DNA of 64,000 bases from Hyphomicrobiales bacterium (lineage in GTDB: Bacteria > Pseudomonadota > Alphaproteobacteria > Rhizobiales > Rhizobiaceae), in assembly GCA_900468285.1 (NCBI GenBank), contig UBTF01000010.1, positions 1 through 64,000 of the forward strand. The letters run 5' to 3'. A program made the translations under genes and the position numbers. The notes beneath the pieces are model-generated. The model was not told the DNA's origin and did no database searches. It saw only the letters and a program-made list of their open reading frames with translations. Positions 28,894 through 36,304 of the stretch are shown here, piece by piece (the first letter of the stretch is position 1; each line of letters begins with the position of its first letter).

Positions 28894-30867
28894 TCAGCCG
28901 CTCCGCGCCGTAGGCAAGGGTGCAGTCTTCGCTTGGAGGAACTCGTTGAGTTCCGCACCCGAAAGCCTCTTCTTTTCCTTCAAGGCCATCGCCATCTTCA
29001 GAAGGGCGCGCTTCTGACCATTGAGTATATCTTTGACGCGTCTGAATTCGCTCTGGAGCACACGGTTGGCATCTTCCCGCAGCGCCTGGTCCCGCCACAA
29101 CTCATGAGTCCCGAGTCGATCAATCGCGTCGAAAGAGACGGTGAGGGAATTTCCAAGGCCGTAAACAGTAACGAGTTCCATCGTCAGCCGCGTCGCGCGA
29201 TCAAGATCGCTGCTCGCGCCGCCTCCTGCCGAATTCGACCGGTCTCCTAGAAGAAGTTCCTCGGCGGCCAGACCGGCAAGCAATAATGCGATATCGGCGA
29301 GCATCGTTGCTCGTGGCGTTACAAGTCGTTTGCGGTGCTCAATAATTGTCAACCCATGTGTTTGCGCTTCGGTCGGGTGCAAAGTCTCGTAGTCATAAAC
29401 TTCAACCGAATGGACAATGCCGATGTCTAAGATGTCGGCTGCCAAAACGTGGCCGCTTTCGTGGACAGCGACCCTGAACAACTCTTCATCGGACATCTTT
29501 TGCACGGTCGGCATCAGAAATTCTATGTCCGCGACCGTAATGTCTCTTCGACCCTTCCGAGCCAATCGTCGCGCTCCTCTGACTATCTGGTTGATGTCAG
29601 CGCCGGTTTTTCCGGCCATTCTCTCTGCTACTTTCCGGAGGCGGTCGTTACCGGCTAGGTGTGGAAGATAGCTCTCGAAAATCTCCATCCGACCATCGGC
29701 GTCGGGCAGAGCAAAGTGTACGTGTTTTTCTAGGCGACCGCTTCTAAGTAGCGCAGGGTCAACTCTATTCGGGAAATTACACGCTCCGACGACAATGACG
29801 CCTTCGCGGCCCCCGGCTCCGTCGAGGCATTCCAAGAGGCCATTAACGACCTGCATCAGATAATTTTCGTGCTGAGCAGGAAACCGATCCCTGTTTCCGA
29901 TGCTGTCGAACTCGTCGAGAAACAACAAACAGGGTGCTTTTTCCGTTGCCTCAGCGAATGTGGAGTACATAGCTTTGAGCAGGTCGCCAAGATGCCCGTC
30001 TTTTGAAGATTGCCAGCGAGTTACTGACGTTGCGACGAGATTGACGTTCAGGCTGGCGGCCAAAGCCTTTGCGAATCTTGTTTTGCCGGTGCCTGATGGG
30101 CCATATATGAGAATGCCCTTATCGATCTCCGACCAGTCGATTTTACCGGCACGCCAGTCCGCAAGGTCTTCGCGCAGATTTCGAGCCCAGCGGCTTGCTT
30201 CGCCAAACCCTTTCTCTGGATCGATTACAGCATCGAACGTTTTCAACTGCTCACTCTGCGGTTCCGGTATCCTTTGAAGAGCCAGAGAGGCGTTCTGGCC
30301 GATTCTAAAAACAGAATTGAACCTTTCAGCGGGGATCGTGGCTAGTTTTTCGACGTCTCTGTCCGTCAATAGACCGCATCCAAGAAGCTGGCTGATCGCG
30401 CGAAAATGGTTTGGTCGATTCACGCAGATTGGGGTTTCTGCAGTCTTGGCTACATCGACATCGGGATGCAACTCTATGTCATCCTGCGCAAACAGAATGA
30501 TCCGGGAGTAGCGCAGCACGTCGTCCGCATCAAATTCGTGCCCGCGCTTAGTCTTTGCTGGATGTTTGGAGATAACAATTTCCGGGTTCAGCTTCAGCAC
30601 AAGCTTTGCCATTACGACCAGTTCGTCCGGTTCCCAGGTTTTTGGAACACGTATGACGATCAGGAATGATCGCTGCGAAAGGAGCCCTCGATGCTGGCGG
30701 ACAAAGCGAGCGGCGGCACAGTAAGCCAAAAAACGGGGAGCTGAGTGGTTCAGCGCAAAGCGGGCTCGCCTAGTATCAATTTTCACGCTGGTGGTGACCA
30801 AGTAGCCCCGCTTCAGTGTTTCTGCTTTGTCCGTCAAAGAAGCCCCCCACAAACTGTCCCACGCCAT
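28894..30867 (-). CDS. Soluble FtsH-like AAA/M41 metalloprotease
   Basis: A 657-residue ATP-dependent protease-like protein. Residues 1-210 are a unique N-terminal region without membrane helices, unlike housekeeping FtsH. The AAA module has Walker A GPSGTGKT (256-263), Walker B CLLFLDEFD (about 313-321) and an arginine-finger-type DPALLRSGRLEKH. The M41 domain has VAVHESGH (HExGH at 469-473) and GGGASSDLDRAT, with D554 as the likely third zinc ligand. It should therefore be catalytically active on cytosolic substrates. It is downstream of a 100-residue gene in one operon, and both are divergent from an HTH regulator. Confidence 0.85.
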   Translation of the reverse strand: MAWDSLWGASLTDKAETLKRGYLVTTSVKIDTRRARFALNHSAPRFLAYCAAARFVRQHRGLLSQRSFLIVIRVPKTWEPDELVVMAKLVLKLNPEIVISKHPAKTKRGHEFDADDVLRYSRIILFAQDDIELHPDVDVAKTAETPICVNRPNHFRAISQLLGCGLLTDRDVEKLATIPAERFNSVFRIGQNASLALQRIPEPQSEQLKTFDAVIDPEKGFGEASRWARNLREDLADWRAGKIDWSEIDKGILIYGPSGTGKTRFAKALAASLNVNLVATSVTRWQSSKDGHLGDLLKAMYSTFAEATEKAPCLLFLDEFDSIGNRDRFPAQHENYLMQVVNGLLECLDGAGGREGVIVVGACNFPNRVDPALLRSGRLEKHVHFALPDADGRMEIFESYLPHLAGNDRLRKVAERMAGKTGADINQIVRGARRLARKGRRDITVADIEFLMPTVQKMSDEELFRVAVHESGHVLAADILDIGIVHSVEVYDYETLHPTEAQTHGLTIIEHRKRLVTPRATMLADIALLLAGLAAEELLLGDRSNSAGGGASSDLDRATRLTMELVTVYGLGNSLTVSFDAIDRLGTHELWRDQALREDANRVLQSEFRRVKDILNGQKRALLKMAMALKEKKRLSGAELNEFLQAKTAPLPTARSG

Positions 30868-30894
30868 GTTTTTCTCCGTCTTCCACGATTGAGG

Positions 30895-31197
30895 TCAGAG
30901 CGGATCACCGACCAGTTTGTAAAACCTATTAAACGTTCGGACGAGCTTTTGGCGTTCGTTAACGTAGTACAACTCGGTCGAGATACCCGGCGAACCTTCG
31001 CGTATAGTCGGGTGTCCGCTCATTCGGCCGATAAGGCAGGGAACCGTTCTCGTCGAAAGCGTGAATTCACGAATCTTGACGACGCCGGACATCGCTGCGG
31101 GCGACTTTCCTTCTGCGAGCTGTTCAAGGTCATCAGCAAGCTTCCGCAAAGAGCGTACGAGGTCTTTCGGATTTTGCCCGAGCCAAGCATCCGCCAT
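30895..31197 (-). CDS. Small partner of the FtsH-like protease
   Basis: A 100-residue hypothetical protein. An N-terminal amphipathic helix (PKDLVRSLRKLADDLEQLAEG) is followed by a beta-rich part (FTLSTRTVPCLIGRMSGHP, STELYYVNERQKLVRTFNRF). It ends 27 bp before the protease start on the same strand, so it is the first gene of a two-gene operon and may be an adaptor or inhibitor. I know of uncharacterised small families in Rhizobiales next to such ATPases but cannot assign one. Confidence 0.7.
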   Translation of the reverse strand: MADAWLGQNPKDLVRSLRKLADDLEQLAEGKSPAAMSGVVKIREFTLSTRTVPCLIGRMSGHPTIREGSPGISTELYYVNERQKLVRTFNRFYKLVGDPL

Positions 31198-31255
31198 CTC
31201 TTTCTCCGATTCGATTTTTCTAAAGTCTCAAGGACTTTTGCCGAAAATAACAAAT

Positions 31256-31325
31256 CCGAACATTTTGTCAATAACCGGAACATTTACACCCTTAACGGAA
31301 CATTTTGCGTCTAATGTTGACATTC
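31256..31325. promoter_or_regulatory. 20-bp periodic operator array
   Basis: GAACATTT occurs at 31258, 31278 and 31298, exactly 20 bp apart, within the longer unit C(C/G)GAACATTT. A weaker fourth copy (TGACATTC) falls at 31318, again 20 bp on, so ACATT recurs at 31260, 31280, 31300 and 31320. It lies between the divergent protease operon and the double-HTH regulator. Near two-turn spacing puts all sites close to one face of the DNA, as for cooperative repressor binding. Confidence 0.7.
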
Positions 31326-31351
31326 TTGGCCTTTCTTTGCTCATCACAAAC

Positions 31352-31843
31352 ATGGATTTTTCGCCAAGCTCATTCAGAGCTGCTAGAGCATTATTGAACA
31401 CGGGGCAGGGGCAGGTTGCCTCTGCCGCTGGTGTCAGTCCACGCGTTGTTACTAAGCTTGAAGATATTGGATATCAGGAGCCGTCTGAGGCTGCGCTAAA
31501 AGTACATTTTTACTACAGAAACCAAGGTCTAGAATTCCTAGATGCCACGAGCATGCTTGGGCCCGGTGTTCGATGGCGAGTAGCTGGGCGACCTGACTTT
31601 TTCAACCGGCGTCAAATACACGCCGGGCGCGTCCTTCTAGATTATCGGCAGGTCGATCTTGCGATGAAACTGAACGTCACGCGAAGCTTGATTGCAAAAT
31701 TTGAAAGTGGCATCAAAAGAAAACCGACCCAGTCCTTCGTGGAGTCTGCTCTGCGCACACTTGAGAGGGATGGCGTTGTGATGCTTGAGGATTGCGAACA
31801 TGGCGGTTTTGGTGTGCGCTTGGCAAAGCCACAGGTATTGTAG
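31352..31843 (+). CDS. Double-HTH (XRE-like) transcriptional regulator
   Basis: About 163 residues from the ATG at 31352. Two helix-turn-helix segments are visible: FRAARALLNTGQGQVASAAG (about 7-26) continuing to VSPRVVTKLEDIG, and HAGRVLLDYRQVDLAMKLNV followed by TRSLIAKFESGIK. This tandem Cro/C1-like arrangement is known in island regulators. The reading frame extends upstream to 31061, but that part overlaps the divergent gene and the operator array, so I take the internal ATG. It probably represses the protease operon and itself through the 20-bp repeats. Confidence 0.75.
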   Translation: MDFSPSSFRAARALLNTGQGQVASAAGVSPRVVTKLEDIGYQEPSEAALKVHFYYRNQGLEFLDATSMLGPGVRWRVAGRPDFFNRRQIHAGRVLLDYRQVDLAMKLNVTRSLIAKFESGIKRKPTQSFVESALRTLERDGVVMLEDCEHGGFGVRLAKPQVL

Positions 31844-32514
31844 TCGCCAGTACGCAACGAGTGAGGCCTTACTTCCTCAAAATCAACGCATTTAGATCAG
31901 GTGAAACGGTCCCGTGTGCTTGGACGGTCGGATCGGGCCCCTTTTGCATACGTGTCCGCGATGGTTTGCCATGCGAGGCAGTATGACTTGAAATGTCAAA
32001 TTCAGCAGCTGGAAACGTCGAGATCACGGAGCAATCATCCTCCGTTGGTTGACTTGTGCCCCTACCAGAACATGTGGTTGGTATAGCATATTTAGCTGTT
32101 TTGTAGCTCGGCAGCTGTGCTTTCGACATTCAGCCGACAAACGACAAGTCGATCACGAAAACGTGATTTAGGACAACCCATGTGTTCCCATCACTTGAGG
32201 AAGACATCTTGCTCAATGCAGAGATCGTTCTCAAAGATAAAATAAGCGCTAAAATTCAATAGCTTAGAATAATTTTGAATTTTTGAACATTTCCTTGCAT
32301 GTAAGGAAATCAGTATAAAATACTTTTATAAGTATTTCCTTGAAGTTTTTCTACAAACGAAAATTGGACTCAAATATAAACTTTACATAGCCCCTATGTG
32401 TTGGCACGAATTTATAGCTGTACTTCGAAATCAACGAGTAAGTTGCATCGGAGCGCGGTTGCAGTGTCAGTAAGTGTCTTCGGTCAAATGAAGGCGAAAC
32501 ACCGGAGTGGCGTA
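31844..32514. other. AT-rich intergenic region before the recombination genes
   Basis: About 670 bp. I see no supported gene. The stretch 32230-32400 is markedly AT-rich, with TTCCTTG(C/A)A and AAGTATTTCCTTG-type repeats (about 32290-32345). These could be integrase or excisionase arm sites or the promoter of the xis-int genes. Confidence 0.4.
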
Positions 32515-32841
32515 ATGCGTATGTCTCTGAATGACATTGATTGCTTGTTGACGGCAGACGAGGCCGCCGCGCGGCTTGCCGTCTCGAAAAAGACCCTCCT
32601 GCGGCACGTCGCGGAGGGTAGGCTCAGCTTTATCAACATAGGCACCGAGCAGAGGCTCTACCGGCGGTTTTCGACGGTCGAGCTTCTGGCATTCATCAAT
32701 AACCATATCACAAGTGAGTATCCGACATGTCCATCTACAAAACCGCTACATCTCCCTACTACCGATATGATTTCCAGATCGAGGGTAACCGCTTTCACGG
32801 CTCTACCAAAGCCAGGAACAAAAGAGAGGCTGAAGCCGTAG
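32515..32841 (+). CDS. Excisionase-like HTH protein
   Basis: About 109 residues from the ATG at 32515 (or 32521). LLTADEAAARLAVSKKTLLR followed by HVAEGRLSFINIG is a MerR/AlpA-type winged helix (HTH_17), the fold of Xis directionality factors. Its last 115 bases overlap the integrase start in another frame, an unusually long overlap; the C-terminal 38 residues may therefore be dispensable. It probably bends DNA at the island ends to favour excision. Confidence 0.7.
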   Translation: MRMSLNDIDCLLTADEAAARLAVSKKTLLRHVAEGRLSFINIGTEQRLYRRFSTVELLAFINNHITSEYPTCPSTKPLHLPTTDMISRSRVTAFTALPKPGTKERLKP

Positions 32842-33857
32842 AGCGTCGATTGAAAGAAGACGCTGTTAAGGAAGTCCGAAATCTGAAGGCCACTGGAAAG
32901 GCTCCTTTGACGATTGATGTGGCGATAGGGAGGTTTTGGATTGAAAAGGGTCAGTATCGATCAATGAATCGTGGTTTCCACGGCACTCTCGAATGGCTGG
33001 TCAACTATTTTGGTAAAGATAAGCGTTTGGATGAGATTGACGACCAGGCAATCGTCGATCTTGTCGTCTTTAAGCGTCAGCAACCACGCTGGGGAAAAAT
33101 TCAGCTCAAGCGTGGGAAAGTTAGAACGGTCAGCAATACAACCGTGAACCGAGTTATCATCGAGCCACTCAAGTCGATCTTTCGCCGAGCTAAGCTATGG
33201 GGATATCGATTTTCGAACGAACCAAATTGGACACAGCACAAATTAAAGGAGCCGCAGGAGCGCGTTCGGGAATTAGCCGCGCATGAGCAGCAAGCGCTCA
33301 TAAATGCAATGCGTGACGACTATCTTTTGTGGTTTGAATTCCTCCAATTGACCGCACGCCGCTTAAACGAGACATTGATAATGTGGTCGGACGTTGACTG
33401 GTCTACGAATGAAATATTGACTATCGGCAAGGGCGACCGTCGCGTCTGGACACCCATGTCTGCGAGCATTCGTGCGATCCTAGAGAGTTGCAAGGGGCAC
33501 CATCCAATATATGTGTTTACGTATACGGCCCAACGAACCAGGGATGGTCGTATCAAAGGGCAACGTTATCCCATCACGCATGGGGGGGCGTCCACGATAT
33601 GGAAGCGCGTTGTTTGCAAGGCTGGCGTCCAAGATTTCAGGCTCCACGATAACCGTCACGACACAGCGTCTAAAGTCCTCCGAAAAACGGGAAACTTAAA
33701 GGTCGTGTCGAGGTTATTAAATCACACCAACATCGCAACGACCTCGAAGTACGCTCATGTCTTGGACGAGGAAGTGGCGGAGGCACTTGAGCGTAACGCA
33801 GAATCCCGAAGTAAATCCCGCATCAACGGGACGTTGCCTCCCGCAAGCCCTGCTTAA
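32727..33857 (+). CDS. int: Tyrosine site-specific integrase of the island
   Basis: A 376-residue phage-type integrase. The N-terminus MSIYKTATSPYYRYDFQIEG and a SAM-like core-binding domain (about 60-160) precede the catalytic domain. Visible catalytic residues are the first Arg in LTARRLNETLIMW, RLHDNRHDTASKVL (H-x-x-R), LLNHTNIATTSKYAHV (His, then the nucleophile Tyr). It ends 17 bp before the tRNA-fMet fragment at the right junction, the usual place for a tRNA-targeting integrase. It should recombine attL (1-18) with attR (33914-33931). All key residues are present, so the right-hand element could still be mobile. Confidence 0.93.
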   Translation: MSIYKTATSPYYRYDFQIEGNRFHGSTKARNKREAEAVERRLKEDAVKEVRNLKATGKAPLTIDVAIGRFWIEKGQYRSMNRGFHGTLEWLVNYFGKDKRLDEIDDQAIVDLVVFKRQQPRWGKIQLKRGKVRTVSNTTVNRVIIEPLKSIFRRAKLWGYRFSNEPNWTQHKLKEPQERVRELAAHEQQALINAMRDDYLLWFEFLQLTARRLNETLIMWSDVDWSTNEILTIGKGDRRVWTPMSASIRAILESCKGHHPIYVFTYTAQRTRDGRIKGQRYPITHGGASTIWKRVVCKAGVQDFRLHDNRHDTASKVLRKTGNLKVVSRLLNHTNIATTSKYAHVLDEEVAEALERNAESRSKSRINGTLPPASPA

Positions 33858-33874
33858 TAAGGCAGAGGTTGCTT

Positions 33875-33931
33875 TAGCTCGTCAGGCTCATAACCTGAAG
33901 GCCGCAGGTTCAAATCCTGCCCCCGCAACCA
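33875..33931 (+). tRNA. tRNA-fMet 3' fragment (attR)
   Basis: A 57-base piece of initiator tRNA: D-loop end, anticodon stem-loop with CAT (CAGGCTCATAACCTG), T-arm (GCAGGTTCAAATCCTGC), acceptor 3' strand CCCCGCA and ACCA. The 5' acceptor and D-stem are missing; the preceding bases come from the integrase end and cannot pair. It is therefore a truncated copy made by integration, not a working gene. Its last 18 bases equal window positions 1-18. Confidence 0.9.
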
Positions 33932-34445
33932 CTGAAACTTGCAAATTCGACCATTCCAAATATTTGCGTTTAAGCTCCTCACCATACTGGTCGAGGAGCT
34001 TTTTGTGTTTGGCCTCCGTGTCGATCTCGCCAGACGCAATTCGCGCCATCAAATCGTTGCCTGCTGCGGCAAGGAACTGTTGCTCCATCAGATCGAGAAC
34101 CTCCATGGATGCCATGATGTTGGCGATGTCGCCATAGACCTGCAGGCTCGCCGGCTGATGGCCCGGTGTCTTGCCGATCACCACAGTCTGAATGAGATCG
34201 CGCACGATCGGCATCAGACGCTGCTTGGCATCTTCGTCGGCATTGTTACGGGCAAGGAACAGCAGCTTGCGGGTGGCAACCTCAACATTATCAGGATTGA
34301 ACTGCTGCTTCAGCTTCGCAATTTTCTCCTGAAAATCCTCAGTCGGCGCTTCGGTAGCGGCAAGCTCTAAGGCCAGTTGCTCACGCGTCACTTCCAGTCC
34401 ATCCAGTTGGTCGTCGAGGATGGAAAGGCGCGGTCGGACTTCGGC
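33888..34445 (-). pseudogene. Serine recombinase C-terminal fragment
   Basis: About 185 codons on the minus strand, open at the N-terminus into a broken frame: RPRLSILDDQLDGLEVTREQ, a coiled-coil stretch, then QRLMPIVRDLIQTVVIG and LQVYGDIANIMASMEVLDLM, typical of the end of large serine recombinases. No catalytic or zinc-ribbon domain remains. The last residues (AGAGFEPAAFRL) simply read through the tRNA fragment. It is a remnant of an older element at the same tRNA. Confidence 0.7.
33972..34004 (+). terminator. Rho-independent terminator-like hairpin after the tRNA end
   Basis: AAGCTCCTC / GAGGAGCTT stem (33972-33980, 33993-34001) with a 12-base loop and a run of T at 34001-34004, 41 bp after the tRNA CCA. 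It fits the original terminator of tRNA-fMet before the island inserted. It also lies inside the recombinase fragment read on the other strand. Confidence 0.5.
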
Positions 34446-34448
34446 ATG

Positions 34449-34665
34449 ACGGTCCTGGATTTAAGGAACTGTCGCTCCACCAAATCGAGAACCTCCCTGG
34501 ATGCCATGTTGTTGGCAATGTCGCCATGCACCCGCAGGCTCGCCGGCTGATGGCCGGGCGGGTGTCTTGCCCCAGCACCACCGGCTGGATGATATCCAAC
34601 AGGATTGGCATCAGGCGCTGATTGCCGTCAACGTCGGCAATGAGGTCCCTAGCCATCTCTTTATA
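34449..34665 (-). pseudogene. Second, partial copy of the recombinase C-terminus
   Basis: Nucleotide-level repeat of about 34085-34260: both copies share GCAGGCTCGCCGGCTGATGG, GGATGCCATG.TGTTGGC.ATGTCGCCAT and GGCATCAG.CGCTG. The translation, QRLMPILLDIIQPVVLGQ, parallels QRLMPIVRDLIQTVVIGK of the first copy. Frameshifted beyond that. Two tandem recombinase tails point to repeated insertion or an unequal exchange. Confidence 0.65.
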
Positions 34666-35071
34666 GGTCCGGCGGATGCCATGGTTGAAGTCGATCTGAG
34701 TTCAATTTTCCTTTTCTAGTTGGTGACGCTACCGCCATTGTAATTTATTAAGCTGAGTTGCTAAGCGGAAGACTGCCTAGATCCTTTTTCGTCTCATCAT
34801 TTGGCCTGGCACCAGCTGTAGACGCCTAGCCGATTTCTGTTGCTCGCTCATGTTCCGACTTCTTTTTTAATGTTAACGGCTTGATGAGATAGCTTTGACG
34901 TTTAACGGTTCGACTCCTTTCAAGGCGCACATCTTCGAATTTTTGACGGACAGAGATTTAACGCCGATGGAGCTGCTTGGATCGATATCTAGAATCCAGT
35001 GGTCTTGTGTGCGATATTCAGTCATCGACACGATTAGCTGCCCATATCGCGATTGGCCTTTCATTGACGAA
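34666..35071. other. Intergenic region
   Basis: About 400 bp between the recombinase remnants and the ROK gene. A 73-codon minus-strand frame (34873-35094) overlaps the ROK end; it is unrecognised and I do not call it. Confidence 0.35.
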
Positions 35072-36211
35072 CTAGGTTCGCCCAGGTAGGTCATGAAGGA
35101 TCATCGCTGCAGCACCGAAGGCAACGGCATCTGTCGCCGACACTTCCGGCAGCAAAATCTCCGGCTGCCACACGCGGGCGCCTTCGAATGGATCGGAAAT
35201 CGAAAAGTTCAGCCAAGGCAGCAGCTGCTCGCGCACCATCAGCGGTAAAGTCCCGCCGACATAGATGGCCTGCGGAGCGAGAACCGCGCTGACGGGAAAC
35301 ACCAGGCGGGCAATTTCTGGTCCGGCCCGCTTCAGCCAATCGCCCAGAACATCTCCATTGGTGTCGAGATAATGTTTCCATGCGTCCGGAGACCTATCAG
35401 CAGGCACTTTGGCCGAGCGGCTTGCGCACCAATCCGCCAGATCTTCGAATGAAGGCCGGCTAAGGCCGCGCGCCCGCAAAGCACCGACCTCGCCGGCATT
35501 ACCGAGATTTCCGCGATAAAGCTGCCTTCCGATGATGATGCCGCTGCCAATCCCTTCAGACAGATAGAGATAGACAAAATTTTCATGGGCTGCGGCATTG
35601 CCAACCGTCAGTTCCCCCATGGCCGCGGCGTTGGCGTCGTTTTCGATCACTACGGTGCAGCCGAGACCGGCTTGTAGTGATGCCGTCAGGTCGGGTCCGG
35701 CCCAGGAAATCACCTCCTGCGCCAGTTCGAGAAAGGCATTGCCATGCCGAAAACGCGTCGGCATCGCAATGCCGGCGCCGATCAGCTGGTTGTTACCTAC
35801 TCCGCCCTGCGCCAGCAGCCGGTCCTTGCCGTTACGGATTTCATTCTGAACCTCGGCAAAAGTGTCATAGCGGCCGGGGAGGTGGAGTTCCCCCACCATT
35901 ATGCCACCAAAATCTAACAAGCTTAGTGTTATGGAAAAGCGGTTGGCGTGAACCCCCAGCGCAAAACCGATCGAAGGATTAAGTGACAGATCGATCTGCG
36001 GGGCGCCCCGACCGACTTGACGTTTGGCACCCTCCAACACGATCCCGCGTTCGATGAGATCACGCGTCATCATACTGACGGCAGCCGGCGTCACACCACA
36101 CAGTTCGGCGATTTCAGCGCGCGACGCGGATTGCTTGCGTCGAAGGTAGCGCAGCACGGCTGCCTGCGTGTTTCCAATCCCGTCAAATGGTCTGCGGCTG
36201 CTAGTAAGCAA
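35072..36211 (-). CDS. ROK-family transcriptional repressor
   Basis: A 379-residue regulator. The N-terminal winged helix is AAVLRYLRRKQSASRAEIAE then LCGVTPAAVSMMTRDLIERG (about 17-58). The ROK sugar-kinase-like domain has LYLSEGIGSGIIIGRQLYRG and NAGEVGAL. The usual zinc motif CxCGxxGC after this point is absent (ARGLSRPSFEDLADWC instead), so it is an atypical ROK sensor without the standard zinc site. It is divergent from the ABC importer operon and most likely represses it until the sugar or phosphodiester ligand binds. Confidence 0.85.
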   Translation of the reverse strand: MLTSSRRPFDGIGNTQAAVLRYLRRKQSASRAEIAELCGVTPAAVSMMTRDLIERGIVLEGAKRQVGRGAPQIDLSLNPSIGFALGVHANRFSITLSLLDFGGIMVGELHLPGRYDTFAEVQNEIRNGKDRLLAQGGVGNNQLIGAGIAMPTRFRHGNAFLELAQEVISWAGPDLTASLQAGLGCTVVIENDANAAAMGELTVGNAAAHENFVYLYLSEGIGSGIIIGRQLYRGNLGNAGEVGALRARGLSRPSFEDLADWCASRSAKVPADRSPDAWKHYLDTNGDVLGDWLKRAGPEIARLVFPVSAVLAPQAIYVGGTLPLMVREQLLPWLNFSISDPFEGARVWQPEILLPEVSATDAVAFGAAAMILHDLPGRT

Positions 36212-36247
36212 GGACTGTTCTCCACATCACGGATCGGCGATGTCATG

Positions 36248-36275
36248 ATTTTGTTACTTAAGCAACTTAATTAAA
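36248..36275. promoter_or_regulatory. Candidate ROK operator between regulator and ABC operon
   Basis: TTACTTAAGCAACTTAATTA is AT-rich and repeats ACTTAA 11 bp apart, with a palindromic CTTAAG centre. It lies within the 93 bp shared by the two divergent starts. ROK repressors often bind such AT-rich imperfect palindromes. Position is good, proof is lacking. Confidence 0.4.
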
Positions 36276-36304
36276 TAAAAATCAACAACGGGACCAACCC
36301 TCTC

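Noticed and set aside
33854..34039. Frame containing LRGQDLNLRPSGYEPDEL across the tRNA fragment
   Set aside because: This is the familiar false translation of a tRNA gene on the opposite strand, not a protein.
34873..35094. 73-codon minus-strand frame after the ROK gene
   Set aside because: It overlaps the ROK C-terminus, has no ribosome site and no recognisable motif.
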